NCBI RefSeq assembly: GCF_024125425.1
Contig: NZ_JAMXWN010000014.1
Span: 1-64,000 of the forward strand
DNA length: 64,000 nucleotides
Direction: 5' to 3'
From: Sporolactobacillus kofuensis
GTDB taxonomy: Bacteria; Bacillota; Bacilli; Bacillales; Sporolactobacillaceae
Position 1 is the stretch's first letter. Every line of letters starts with the position of its first letter. Under the pieces are notes generated by a model. The model ran no database searches, was not told the DNA's origin, and saw only the letters and a list, made by a program, of their open reading frames with translations. This document shows, piece by piece, positions 54,477-63,508 of this stretch. Position numbers and translations under genes: made by a program.

Positions 54477-55403
54477 CTATCTACTGATATCTCCTGCTAT
54501 TTGACGCGTTTGATCCATTTTATTCCACCGCAATTGAACCAAATCATACTTTACAAGTTTCATACCCATATCATTAACTTTTTCCACAAACGTATCGGGA
54601 ATTCCCACATATTCTGCCTCGTCAAGGTTTAATGCTATCGGTGCATGGCAATTGATTTCCGCTAATTCTCGAGATAATCGCAGCATATCAAGATCAGTGC
54701 TGATCTTCTTTTTTTGACCAGCAGGAAGCAGATCCAACTGATCGAGCAAATGCTCGATACTTCCAAATCGTTGAATAAGTTTCACAGCGGTTTTTTCACC
54801 AATTCCTCGAACTCCAGGGTAACCATCGCTTGAATCGCCCATCAATGCTTTCACATCGATGTACTGTAACGGTGTAACCCCATAATCTTCAGAAAACATT
54901 TGTTGGTTATAACTACGATAATTGCCATAACCCTTCTGTAATAAATCGACACGAATGCCTTGATCAAGGAGCTGTAACAAGTCTCGATCACCGGTCACGA
55001 TCGAAACATCTGTCGTTTTGTGCATCGTTTTCGCAAGCGTTCCGATACAATCATCGGCTTCATATCCAGTTAAACCGACGTTTGGGATACCGAAAGCTTC
55101 GATCATATCTTTTGCAAGATCAAATTGTGGAACCATCTCAACCGGCGGTGCCGCACGATTCGCTTTATAGCCATCAAAGAGTTGATGCCGAAATGTTTTC
55201 GCGCCCATGTCCCAACATACTGCAACATGAGTTGGTTTTCTGTTGTTAAGAGCAAGGAGAAGATGACGCAAAAAGCCTTGCACACCATTGGTTGGAATAC
55301 CTTGATCATTAAACATAAACTGTCCGGATGGCGCTGTTGCGTAAAAGGCACGGAACAACAAGGCCATGCCATCTACCAATAATAATTGCGATTGATTTGC
55401 CAA
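54477..55403 (-). CDS. 5'-3' exonuclease (YpcP-like, Pol I 5'-nuclease family)
   Basis: 308 aa stand-alone flap/5'-nuclease. The N-terminal LLLVDGMALLFRAFYA, GYEADDCIGTLA and VTGDRDLLQLLD supply metal-binding acidic residues. GDSSDGYPGVRGIGEKTAVK is the H3TH DNA-binding region. It probably removes RNA primers and flaps in replication and repair. The TTG at 55403 has AGAGG seven bases upstream; an in-frame start at 55421 is less well placed. Confidence 0.92.
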   Translation of the reverse strand: MANQSQLLLVDGMALLFRAFYATAPSGQFMFNDQGIPTNGVQGFLRHLLLALNNRKPTHVAVCWDMGAKTFRHQLFDGYKANRAAPPVEMVPQFDLAKDMIEAFGIPNVGLTGYEADDCIGTLAKTMHKTTDVSIVTGDRDLLQLLDQGIRVDLLQKGYGNYRSYNQQMFSEDYGVTPLQYIDVKALMGDSSDGYPGVRGIGEKTAVKLIQRFGSIEHLLDQLDLLPAGQKKKISTDLDMLRLSRELAEINCHAPIALNLDEAEYVGIPDTFVEKVNDMGMKLVKYDLVQLRWNKMDQTRQIAGDISR

Positions 55404-55549
55404 AAAAACGCCTCTCTTCAATAATTCTTTTTTTCATTATACCATGAACCTATATCTCCATTTATACCCGCCTGACTGTTTAAAAATAAACAGAATTGCG
55501 CTATGCTAGAAACATTCACTGAAATTGGAACCGATTAATTGGAGTGTTT

Positions 55550-56425
55550 ATGAAAATGAAACGAATGTTCATCCTGGTTGCCGCTGTAGTTCTCGTTGCT
55601 CTAGCTGCCTATTTTGTTAGAGACAGGGATCAAGAGCATAAAGTGCGTACATCTGGAAGTCAACCGATTACTTCTGCCTTGCACAAAGACAATGTTGGTA
55701 AGCCGATGAAGCAGCAGATCCCGACCGTCTTTATTCATGGATGGAAAGGCTCAGAACGTTCGTTTAATACGATGTTTCAACGATTCAATCATCATTACAT
55801 CGGACCACAAAGAGCTATGATTATACGCGTTGCCCCTAATGGTCACATCATCGTCATTGGCAAAATCACAAATCAGACCATGCCATTAATTCAAGTCATC
55901 TTTGTCGCCAACCACGAATCATTTGAAAAACAAGCATTTTGGTTGAAGCGTGTCTTTCGTATTCTCAAATCGGATGAAGGTATTTCACGTGTGAATGTTG
56001 TTACTCACTCCATGGGCGGTAAAGCTTTTACAGGATACCTAGAACATATTGATCATCCGAACTATTATCCAAGCGTTGATAAGTTTGTGGCGATTGCTGC
56101 TCCATTTGATTGGATCAACGGACCGCAAAATGAAGCAGACTATACTGTGCAGCAGCTAAAAAGGCACAGTTACCTTTATCAACATCGCCACCGTTTACCA
56201 CAGGACTTGAAAGTTCTTGCTATTGCAGGAATTATGCATAACGCTCAAGAAGGTGATGGTGTTGTTGCCTTGCGTAGTGCTTTTTTTGGACGCTACTTCT
56301 TCAACCATGCTCATTATACTGAAAAAATTGTATACGGAGCAAAAGCCCAGCACAGTGAATTACATGAAAATCCGCAGGTTGATCAATTGGTTGCCCATTA
56401 TTTGTGGCATATCAATCCTAAATGA
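55550..56425 (+). CDS. DUF915-family alpha/beta hydrolase, membrane-anchored or secreted
   Basis: 291 aa. An N-terminal hydrophobic segment (about residues 5-22) serves as signal or anchor. The hydrolase domain has the oxyanion loop TVFIHGWKGSERSFN, the nucleophile elbow VVTHSMGGKAF with Ser intact, and a C-terminal His in AKAQHSELHENP. This is the DUF915/YpjA-type extracytoplasmic lipase-like family; substrate unknown. ATG at 55550 follows TTGGAG at good distance. Unlike the hydrolase-SARP proteins of this window, its catalytic Ser is kept. Confidence 0.88.
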   Translation: MKMKRMFILVAAVVLVALAAYFVRDRDQEHKVRTSGSQPITSALHKDNVGKPMKQQIPTVFIHGWKGSERSFNTMFQRFNHHYIGPQRAMIIRVAPNGHIIVIGKITNQTMPLIQVIFVANHESFEKQAFWLKRVFRILKSDEGISRVNVVTHSMGGKAFTGYLEHIDHPNYYPSVDKFVAIAAPFDWINGPQNEADYTVQQLKRHSYLYQHRHRLPQDLKVLAIAGIMHNAQEGDGVVALRSAFFGRYFFNHAHYTEKIVYGAKAQHSELHENPQVDQLVAHYLWHINPK

Positions 56426-56459
56426 AAAAGCAAGCATCGAAATCGATGCTTGCTTTTTC
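56424..56459. terminator. Bidirectional terminator overlapping the hydrolase stop
   Basis: A 17-bp perfect stem (56424-56440 with 56443-56459) with AAAAA and TTTTT ends, between the DUF915 hydrolase gene and the convergent queT gene. Confidence 0.92.
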
Positions 56460-56462
56460 ATT

Positions 56463-56948
56463 TCAAATCAATTTGTCAAAGGGAATACGACGGTTGATCG
56501 CATACATAATCGGGGCCCCAACAAGCATTACTGCGCACTCACCAGCGGCTACACTCAGCCAAGTCAGTATGAATGGCATATGGAATACAATTGATAATTC
56601 CCAGGCGATGATGCACATCGTTAATGTGAAAATTGCTGTATTGATTATCATGCGTCCCCATATATTTTTGACATACTTTGATACGAGTATTGTGATCAGA
56701 AGTGCCAGCACCGATTGACCAGTGCCAAAGATCAAGTCGTATGGAAGCAGGGGTGAGAAGAACAAGTTACCAATAAATACACCGCAAATGATGCCCCAAA
56801 AATAGTTCTTGTTGAACACAACAAGATGGTTAAGCATCTCCGCAATCCGAAATTGTACGGCAGAAAAACTAATTGGCTGTAGGAAAAAAGTAAGCACAAT
56901 ATATAACGCCGCAATAATTGCGTTGACCGCAAGCGTTCTCAATCTCAT
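56463..56948 (-). CDS. queT: Queuosine precursor transporter QueT
   Basis: 161 aa membrane protein with about five helices, the substrate-binding S component of an ECF transporter for preQ0/preQ1. SAVQFRIAEMLNHLVVFNK and GVFIGNLFFSPL are family hallmarks. It has no dedicated ATPase nearby and should use the shared ECF module. It is directly preceded by a preQ1-I riboswitch that overlaps its ribosome site, which confirms the substrate class. Confidence 0.94.
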   Translation of the reverse strand: MRLRTLAVNAIIAALYIVLTFFLQPISFSAVQFRIAEMLNHLVVFNKNYFWGIICGVFIGNLFFSPLLPYDLIFGTGQSVLALLITILVSKYVKNIWGRMIINTAIFTLTMCIIAWELSIVFHMPFILTWLSVAAGECAVMLVGAPIMYAINRRIPFDKLI

Positions 56949-56958
56949 TTGATCATTT

Positions 56959-57003
56959 CCTTCCTAGTTTTTTGATAGACGTGGGAGGGTTTCGAACCAC
57001 GTG
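56959..57003 (-). promoter_or_regulatory. preQ1-I riboswitch controlling queT
   Basis: On the minus strand a P1 stem ACGTGG/CCACGT (56997-57002 with 56979-56984) encloses the loop TTCGAAACCCTC. This is followed by the A-rich tail CAAAAAACTAGGAAGG. The loop CCCT can pair with AGG of the tail to make the H-type pseudoknot, burying the Shine-Dalgarno (AGGAAGG, 56959-56965). This is the compact preQ1 class I layout, acting on translation. The downstream gene is a queuosine-precursor transporter. Confidence 0.87.
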
Positions 57004-57032
57004 AGCATGATGCCCAAACTATTCCATTTTAA

Positions 57033-57167
57033 TCAATCTCTACTTTTTGTCAAATAATCCATGGAAGAAGAATGTGTTAAATTTTTCTCGGCTGAGGCTT
57101 CTGTTGCTTGCTTGCCGCGTGCATCTTGCACCAAGTCACTTTTCAAACCGTTCAAATCTTTCAGCAC
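57033..57167 (-). CDS. Short ORF (44 aa) upstream of the preQ1 riboswitch
   Basis: A GTG start at 57165-57167 has GGAGGG five bases upstream and opens a 44-codon hydrophilic frame (MLKDLNGLKSDLVQDARGKQ at the start). It ends 30 bases before the riboswitch. It has no signal or membrane segment and I do not recognise it. Possible roles are a real small protein or a translated leader of queT. The good ribosome site and lack of other function for this interval support it modestly. Confidence 0.5.
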   Translation of the reverse strand: MLKDLNGLKSDLVQDARGKQATEASAEKNLTHSSSMDYLTKSRD

Positions 57168-57232
57168 ATTATCCCTCCGAAAAACTTTTTACACAAACCA
57201 ATTTGAAAGCATTTAAATCTTAATCGAAATAA

Positions 57233-57262
57233 AAAGTCACTCTCTATACAGAGAGTGACTTT
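57233..57262 (-). terminator. Terminator of the zinc metalloprotease gene
   Basis: AAAGTCACTCTCT (57233-57245) pairs with AGAGAGTGACTTT (57250-57262) around a 4-base loop. On the minus strand T-rich sequence follows. It is 25 bases after the protease stop. Confidence 0.9.
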
Positions 57263-57287
57263 GGATTCACTTAGAGTTGATTTACAA

Positions 57288-57968
57288 TTATTCTTCGCGG
57301 TTAGACATCGTAATCATCAAAATAAATCGAATCAATTCCATAACCGACACAAGCGCTGCGGCAACATAAGTCATTGCAGCGGCAGAAAGCACTTTCTTCG
57401 CTTGTTTTTGTTCGTCTTGTTGGACAATACCTAATGAAACGATTTGCTTCAGAGCACGTCCGGAAGCATCAAATTCTACAGGCAATGTTACTAATTGAAA
57501 AAGAACGGCAGCCGCAAAGAAAATCACACCAAGCGTTGCGAGTTGAAAGGCTCCAAGTATGACACCAGCAATGATTAGGATATATGAGAGATTAGAGCCA
57601 ATATTTGCGACAGGCACAAGTGCGCTCCGAACACGCATAAAAGTATAATCGTTTGCGTCCTGAATAGCGTGGCCAACTTCATGCGCCGCTACTGCTGTTC
57701 CAGCAATTGAAGCCCCATGGTAAATATCTGTTGATAGATTAACTGATTTATCCCGTGGATCATAATGATCCGTTAGAGAACCGGCTACTTCACGCACTGT
57801 AACATCATACAGCCCATTTTCATCCAGTATCTTCCTTGCTGTCTGAGCTCCACTCATCCCGGTCGAATTATTTACTTCTGAATAACGAGAATACGTGGAT
57901 TTCACGCGCATTTGCGCCCAAAGAGGGATCAGCATTAATGCGGCCAAATAAATCAGGTATTGGATCAT
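57288..57968 (-). CDS. YugP-family membrane zinc metallopeptidase
   Basis: 226 aa. An N-terminal helix (IQYLIYLAALMLIPLW) and two to three C-terminal helices flank a cytosolic or membrane-surface part with the zinc motif HEVGHAIQDA. The preceding DPRDKSVNLSTDIYHGASI stretch is family-typical. Substrates are not established. ATG at 57968 sits after GGAGGA; the frame is open eight codons further. Confidence 0.9.
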   Translation of the reverse strand: MIQYLIYLAALMLIPLWAQMRVKSTYSRYSEVNNSTGMSGAQTARKILDENGLYDVTVREVAGSLTDHYDPRDKSVNLSTDIYHGASIAGTAVAAHEVGHAIQDANDYTFMRVRSALVPVANIGSNLSYILIIAGVILGAFQLATLGVIFFAAAVLFQLVTLPVEFDASGRALKQIVSLGIVQQDEQKQAKKVLSAAAMTYVAAALVSVMELIRFILMITMSNREE

Positions 57969-58141
57969 GCACATTCCTCCAGAACTGCTCATTTAAAGAA
58001 TGCTCAAGGGGCATCTGAACTCAGGCACACGTATCATAGCAGCATTTACCTTTGCTCATAACCCGATTGAACATACTCCTTATAGTCAATTTTAGTCAAA
58101 CTGTGCTTTCTTGTCAAAAAATTAATAAATTTTTCCGATAT

Positions 58142-58921
58142 TCATCGTGTGCTTCTGCGCACGTGCTCAGCCATGTATCTCCTCCAAGATGTGTAACACA
58201 GCACGGAAATCACCAAAGCGCCCATTGCGCCTACAGGTATGATGATGTCTTCCTTTAGATCAGGCGATTGCTCGAAAGCCAGACTAAGTTCATGGTCAAT
58301 AACATTAAGCTGTTGTATTCTCGTGTTTGTTTTTATATCAAGCAGTCGTTTCCCCGAGAAAGTAGTAATTCTCTTGTCAACAAGATTAACTGCATCTCGT
58401 TGTCCATCGATCACCATGGCCGGATAAATCAGCGCGTACTTGTCAAGAAATTGGTTCAATGCATGTTGAAATCGGTCGGTATCTCGATCTTTAAGAGCGC
58501 TTTTCATTGACGTCAAAGGTGCAGTCACCTCTGTGTGCAGACTCTTCCATAATGGCTGCCCATTTGTTGTGAGTGCATCAAAACACAAACGGAGTGAAGC
58601 AGCAGCGTTCACACGCTCACTTTGTTCAGCATCATCAGTCAAAAATAATTTAAGCTTCACTAGTGCGGTTTTGATCGTTCGACTGTCTTGCTCCGAATAG
58701 TGAACATCAATTTTGTCCCATTGCTTGCTCAATTCATCTAATAAACTGGTCGCTGCGCCAATTTGATTTGCGTCAGTATATTCGAATATACGATCGGATA
58801 ACGTAACCAAATGCTCAGTTTGGTTTCTTAGAACATCCTGTTCGCTCTCTGCATGAATCTGTGCGGGGAATGCAAAGAAAAGAATCAAGAAGCATAGCAA
58901 AGCAAATCGATTGGCTTTCAT
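58142..58921 (-). CDS. ypjB: Sporulation protein YpjB
   Basis: 259 aa with an N-terminal signal peptide (cleavage near IHAES), a helical extracytoplasmic domain and one C-terminal membrane helix (IIIPVGAMGALVISVLCY) before a basic tail. It matches the YpjB family known from Bacillus sporulation loci. GGGAGG precedes ATG 58921. It lies two genes from ypiA but without the intervening ypiF-qcrABC-ypjA genes seen in Bacillus. Confidence 0.82.
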   Translation of the reverse strand: MKANRFALLCFLILFFAFPAQIHAESEQDVLRNQTEHLVTLSDRIFEYTDANQIGAATSLLDELSKQWDKIDVHYSEQDSRTIKTALVKLKLFLTDDAEQSERVNAAASLRLCFDALTTNGQPLWKSLHTEVTAPLTSMKSALKDRDTDRFQHALNQFLDKYALIYPAMVIDGQRDAVNLVDKRITTFSGKRLLDIKTNTRIQQLNVIDHELSLAFEQSPDLKEDIIIPVGAMGALVISVLCYTSWRRYMAEHVRRSTR

Positions 58922-59035
58922 CGCTTGTCCTCCCTTGAACTCCTTGGTAGCACTATATGATTTCAAGGACAAGAGTAGACCAATCTCATTAAAACCTTTG
59001 TTCGGGATGAATCAACGAGATATTGAACATCGAGA

Positions 59036-59593
59036 TCAACTTGGCTGTTTGTTTTTTTCTTGATTTAATGAAATGAGTTGTTCTGATAAAACGTAAAAGC
59101 GTTCTTTATCACCATTATCGAGCGCCTGATTAATGGCTTCAGTTAGGCGAGAAGTCGTAAAAGTCTGCTCAGCCTTACCTGCCGTATACTCTGCTAACTG
59201 ACCGTATTTTTCATGAACATCAACGGTATTATTTGGATTTTCCTCTAACACAGAAAAATAAATCGGTGACTGTCGCACGTCTTCGATGTCCAATTCTATA
59301 TAAATCTCTTCCTGCTGATTCATTCTTAAATCATGAAATGCCTTTTCCGGATCCCCTGTGCTGACTGAAGCTTTAAAGTAGCGAAAGTTTGGTTTGTTTT
59401 TCGACGGATGTGTAAGAATCATCGAACGGGTACACCCTTCAACATCATCGACAATATGAATCATGCCCAATAACTGGTCATTACTCATGAGATAGTGAAT
59501 GAGCCAAATAATTTCACGGTTAACCAGTAGATGACGATCTAATACCCATCGAAGAAAGCTTTTCTTCTGTACATTGGATACCACTTGTTCCAT
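59036..59593 (-). CDS. ypiB: UPF0302 protein YpiB
   Basis: 185 aa cytosolic protein of the YpiB family, with [20 protein letters not shown] near the N-terminus. A C-terminal IDEAL-like segment ([20 protein letters not shown]) is a short motif also found in other Bacillus proteins. GGGAGG precedes the ATG. It lies downstream of ypiA as in B. subtilis, with unknown biochemical role. Confidence 0.9.
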   Translation of the reverse strand: MEQVVSNVQKKSFLRWVLDRHLLVNREIIWLIHYLMSNDQLLGMIHIVDDVEGCTRSMILTHPSKNKPNFRYFKASVSTGDPEKAFHDLRMNQQEEIYIELDIEDVRQSPIYFSVLEENPNNTVDVHEKYGQLAEYTAGKAEQTFTTSRLTEAINQALDNGDKERFYVLSEQLISLNQEKNKQPS

Positions 59594-59650
59594 TCTAACG
59601 TCCCTCCCTGATCACTAAGATTCAGTAGTTAGGATATTCGCTATTCATGT

Positions 59651-60901
59651 TCAATCATCCTGCTTCAATCGTTCAACAAATGCAGCCAAATCTTGATTCT
59701 CAGGGCTTAACTGAGCCGCCTTTGCAAGATGCTTGAGTCCCTCATCTCTTTTGCCTGTTTCTCTTAAAAATCCACCATATTCCTGCAGAAAGTCAGGATT
59801 CTCTGAGAAATGTTGTGCACATGACGCATAAAGTGTTCCTGCTTTCTTCACTTCATCCGTCTGATTATAGGCAGTTGCAAGAAACCACTGCAGCATCGGA
59901 TCATCAATTTCTAATGGTTCAAGAAGCTGAATTACGGTTTCATAATCTTCATCTTGCACTTTTATCTCAATAAGATGTGTTAATGCCTCACTATTTTCAG
60001 GATTAAGGTCAAGGCATTGTTGAAAAAAGTGACTAGCTTTTTCATTCTGGTGTGTTTTTGCGGCTAATCTACCCGCTGTCTCAAAAAGTCGATCATTATA
60101 TTCATCATGTTCAAGTCCAGCTTCAGCACTTTCTAATGCTTTACCCAACTGTCCCTCATGTTCATATGCCTCAGCAAGAACAGGATATAAAGTACTGTAC
60201 CCAGGATCCATGTCCTTTAATGTACTTAATGCTTTAATCGCTTTCTTGTGATCCTGAATACGCATTGCAGTAACAGCATATCCGAATAATCCGTCAAGCG
60301 TTTTTTCTTTTTTCAAACCCTTCTCATATGCTTGCAACGCGGTCTCAAAATTACCACTTAAACTTAATGCTTCAGCAAGCTTGAGCTGTATATTCTGATC
60401 AATGAGTTCAGGATCATCTTTGACCTCTATAAAGCAGTCGACTGCTTTACTTGCCTGGCCGGTTGAAAGATACAGTTCACCAAGTGCAAGAATCAATACC
60501 GGTTGATGGGGTGCTTGTTTCAGTGCACCAAGTAGTTTATGCTCAGCAACCTCATCAAGCCCCTCCATTTGATAGAGGTCTGCAAGCATGACTTGTGCAC
60601 TTAAGAAATTTTCATCCAGTGGATGGATACGTTGCAAATCGTTAATGGCTTTTGATTCTTCATTTTTATCAATCAGTAGTTCAGAATGTTGTAAAATGAG
60701 TTCACTATCATTCGGATAGCGTTTCAACAGTAAATCATAGACCTTCTCAGCATCTTCTAAAAAACCAAATTGCTGATAAAGCGAAGCTACGCCGAATAAC
60801 TCATTGTCATCTCCTTCATGAAGCAATTCATGAAGCATTTGCAGCCCTTCATCAGTCTGACCACTTTCAAGCAAAGCATGAGCAGTTTCTAAATTAGTCA
60901 T
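59651..60901 (-). CDS. ypiA: TPR-repeat protein YpiA
   Basis: 416 aa made almost wholly of tetratricopeptide repeats (at least nine 34-residue units, for example ALLESGQTDEGLQMLHELL and AEAYEHEGQLGKALESAEAG). It is acidic and cytosolic, a protein-interaction scaffold of unknown partner. It sits between cheR and ypiB; in B. subtilis the aro/trp/his/tyrA block lies between cheR and ypiA. Confidence 0.9.
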   Translation of the reverse strand: MTNLETAHALLESGQTDEGLQMLHELLHEGDDNELFGVASLYQQFGFLEDAEKVYDLLLKRYPNDSELILQHSELLIDKNEESKAINDLQRIHPLDENFLSAQVMLADLYQMEGLDEVAEHKLLGALKQAPHQPVLILALGELYLSTGQASKAVDCFIEVKDDPELIDQNIQLKLAEALSLSGNFETALQAYEKGLKKEKTLDGLFGYAVTAMRIQDHKKAIKALSTLKDMDPGYSTLYPVLAEAYEHEGQLGKALESAEAGLEHDEYNDRLFETAGRLAAKTHQNEKASHFFQQCLDLNPENSEALTHLIEIKVQDEDYETVIQLLEPLEIDDPMLQWFLATAYNQTDEVKKAGTLYASCAQHFSENPDFLQEYGGFLRETGKRDEGLKHLAKAAQLSPENQDLAAFVERLKQDD

Positions 60902-61036
60902 CGAACCATTCCTCCGTTATTCATGAGCCGAACATTTCTCTTCTTAAGCCATCATAATCAACTTAACAGTTAACTTCAAGAAATCCGGCACTCGGTACAA
61001 AAAGTGATCTTCATAATCAATTGCATCTTCTCTATT

Positions 61037-61080
61037 CAATGAAACCCTTGCCTGATATAAAACAAGCAAGGGTTTCATTG
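61037..61080 (-). terminator. Terminator after cheR
   Basis: A 15-bp perfect stem (61037-61051 with 61066-61080), CAATGAAACCCTTGC and its complement. On the minus strand it ends about 85 bases after the cheR stop. Confidence 0.75.
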
Positions 61081-61165
61081 AACTTTTAAATTTTTGCTGA
61101 TCGTTAAATGCATTACTCGTCTAATGCTCATCCTAATCGCTATGAGCTTGTCACTTTGTTTCCGA

Positions 61166-61948
61166 TCAAACAAATTTTTCATAAAAAAAAGTATCTGTTG
61201 ATCGTAATTGATAAGATGATGCATTAAATATTTGCTCTGTACTGCCAACAAAAAGAATACCTTGTGGCTTAAGTGCATCACTCAACTTATGATATAGTGT
61301 CTTCTTACCATCTTCAGTAAAATAGATAAGCACATTTCGACAAACAATCAAGTCAAAGCGGCCAGGACTCGGATCCCTCAGTAAATCATGATGAAGGAAT
61401 TGAATCGTTTGTTTCAAACGGCTATCAACATAATAAAGCATATCTTTTTCTGTAAAATATTGCCGTTCTTCCTGAGTAAGCGGTTCTAAAGCTTTTCCTA
61501 AATAGGCACCTTCCATTGCTCGATCAAGTACGATCTGATCAAGATCGGTGGCTACGATCGAGAAATTAAGTTTAGGATAATATTTACTGAGCAAAATCGC
61601 CAATGAGTAGGGTTCTTCACCTGTTGAACATGCTGCACTCCATACACTGATCGGTTTACCGGTTAATGCTCTTGAGCGAATTTTATTTTCAAGTACAGTC
61701 CACCTGGGACGATTTCGAAAAAATTCGGTTACATTAATCGTCATTCTACTTAGAAATTCTTTTAGTAATGGTTTCTCTTCTTTGAGCCTGTTAAAGTAAG
61801 CCTGAAAAGTTGGAATCTCTTTTCGCAATCTGAGCGATGTTAACCGTCGTCTCATTTGTTCCTCTTTGTATAGAGAAAGATCAATACCTGTTAGCTGAAA
61901 GATTTCTTGTTTAAATCGCTTATAATCCTGATCAGTAGAGCTGTCCAT
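61166..61948 (-). CDS. cheR: Chemotaxis protein methyltransferase CheR
   Basis: 260 aa SAM-dependent enzyme methylating glutamates of chemoreceptors. An N-terminal helical domain (YKRFKQEIFQLTGIDLSLY, RRRLTSL) precedes the methyltransferase domain with SAM loop VWSAACSTGEEPYSLAI, IVATDLDQIVLDRA and LIVCRNVLIYF. It implies a motile organism. It follows ndk by 43 bases, in the Bacillus order hepT-ndk-cheR. Confidence 0.96.
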   Translation of the reverse strand: MDSSTDQDYKRFKQEIFQLTGIDLSLYKEEQMRRRLTSLRLRKEIPTFQAYFNRLKEEKPLLKEFLSRMTINVTEFFRNRPRWTVLENKIRSRALTGKPISVWSAACSTGEEPYSLAILLSKYYPKLNFSIVATDLDQIVLDRAMEGAYLGKALEPLTQEERQYFTEKDMLYYVDSRLKQTIQFLHHDLLRDPSPGRFDLIVCRNVLIYFTEDGKKTLYHKLSDALKPQGILFVGSTEQIFNASSYQLRSTDTFFYEKFV

Positions 61949-61991
61949 CGACTGTACACCTACCTGCGCAACTTGATCTAATTCTACTTCC

Positions 61992-62423
61992 TCATGCGTT
62001 AATTACGAACTCCTCATCCTGAAAAAATAGATGAATTTCACGTTCTGCATTTTCAGGAGAATCCGAGCCATGAATAACATTACGGTTCATTCGGGTTGCA
62101 TAATCACCGCGAATTGTTCCAGGTGTAGCTTTTTCAGGATCCGTAGAACCCATCATAAATCTCGAAAGTTTAATGATATCTTCACCTTCCCAAACCATTG
62201 CGAATACAGGTCCGGAGGTCATAAATGTTGTTAGGTCTTGATAATAAGGACGTCCTTCATGCTCATAATAATGCTTTTTAACCAATTCATCAGAAATAAC
62301 CATCAATTTTCCTGCTATCATTTTAAATCCTTTGGCTTCAAAACGTGCAATGATGCTACCAATCAAACCTCTTCTTACACCATCTGGTTTGATCATCAAA
62401 AATGTTCTCTCCATCTTCATCAT
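61992..62423 (-). CDS. ndk: Nucleoside diphosphate kinase
   Basis: 143 aa (140 if started at MERTF). It transfers the gamma-phosphate between NTPs and NDPs. [18 protein letters not shown] and the active-site His in [16 protein letters not shown] are intact. AGGAG lies just upstream; the ATG at 62414 has the best spacing (ten bases). It sits between hepT and cheR. Confidence 0.96.
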   Translation of the reverse strand: MMKMERTFLMIKPDGVRRGLIGSIIARFEAKGFKMIAGKLMVISDELVKKHYYEHEGRPYYQDLTTFMTSGPVFAMVWEGEDIIKLSRFMMGSTDPEKATPGTIRGDYATRMNRNVIHGSDSPENAEREIHLFFQDEEFVINA

Positions 62424-62483
62424 ACTCCTCTTGGACCCACAACCCTCTCAATAATTAGTTCTTAGAGAGATTTGGAGCCTTGA

Positions 62484-63461
62484 TTAATAGTTTCGTGTAC
62501 CAATATAATCGGCAATTTCTTTTAATGACTGTGTCACTTTTATCTGTGGTAACTGATCTAATATATCCCGACTTTTTTGCAAATAAGCATCACTCATTCG
62601 TTCAGAAGCTTGAATGGCACCAGATGTCCGGATTGCTTGAATGATCTGATTCCATTTAAGATCAGTGGCAGAATCGTCTTCGAGGGCGGAAATAATCGTG
62701 TCCTTTAAACCGAACACGTTCATAGCAAAGTACGTTGGAAGCGATATATTCCCGTTTTTCAAGTCGCCCCCAGCTGGCTTTCCCAATTGCTTTTCTGAGC
62801 CAACAAAGTCAAGAATATCATCTGTAATCTGATAGCTCATACCCATATAATAACCAAAATAATAGAGTTTCTTACTCACTGATGATGAACAACCTGATGC
62901 GAGTGCACCTAACTGGCAACTAAGCGCCATTAACAGTGCTGTCTTTCGTTTGATTCGTCTCAGATAAACACGGAGATTCTGATGATAATTATAGAGATCC
63001 TTTATCTGATCAATTTCACCGAGGCTCAAATCACGGATGACTTTAGAAATGCTGAGATGGACTTCCTCATTATTAAAATCTGAGATGAGTTCAATTGCTT
63101 TTGCAAAGATGTAATCACCGGTGAACATCGCAACACGATTATCCCATTTTGCCTTAACAGTAGGTTTGCCCCGTCGCAGATCTGAGTCATCGACAACATC
63201 ATCATGGACAAGGGAAGCCATGTGTATGAGCTCAAGCATGACTGCAGCTTCCCTTACCTGATCGTGTTCCGGATCCCCGTATTGAGCACAAAGTAAAGTT
63301 AGAAGCGGGCGAATGCGTTTTCCTCCAGCCTTGAGCAATTCTAGAGACGCTTCTTTCAGTATTGGATCTGGGGCTTGGAGGACAACCTCCAGGCGCTTTT
63401 CAACACTTTTTAAATTTCTCTTTTGTTCGATATAAATACTGGATAGAGTCATCTCTTTCAC
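62484..63461 (-). CDS. hepT: Heptaprenyl diphosphate synthase component II
   Basis: 325 aa trans-prenyltransferase building the menaquinone side chain. The first Asp-rich motif LVHDDVVDDSDLRRG (Asp87, 88, 91) and the second QITDDILDFVG (Asp214, 215, 218) are intact, as are GGKRIRP and FTGDYIFAKA. It works with component I (HepS), expected just beyond menG to the right. The presence of hepT and menG shows that menaquinone is made. Confidence 0.95.
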   Translation of the reverse strand: MKEMTLSSIYIEQKRNLKSVEKRLEVVLQAPDPILKEASLELLKAGGKRIRPLLTLLCAQYGDPEHDQVREAAVMLELIHMASLVHDDVVDDSDLRRGKPTVKAKWDNRVAMFTGDYIFAKAIELISDFNNEEVHLSISKVIRDLSLGEIDQIKDLYNYHQNLRVYLRRIKRKTALLMALSCQLGALASGCSSSVSKKLYYFGYYMGMSYQITDDILDFVGSEKQLGKPAGGDLKNGNISLPTYFAMNVFGLKDTIISALEDDSATDLKWNQIIQAIRTSGAIQASERMSDAYLQKSRDILDQLPQIKVTQSLKEIADYIGTRNY

Positions 63462-63508
63462 CTTTCGTTACTCAGTGCTAGTTCCTCTATTGGAGATTCT
63501 GTTTCATA

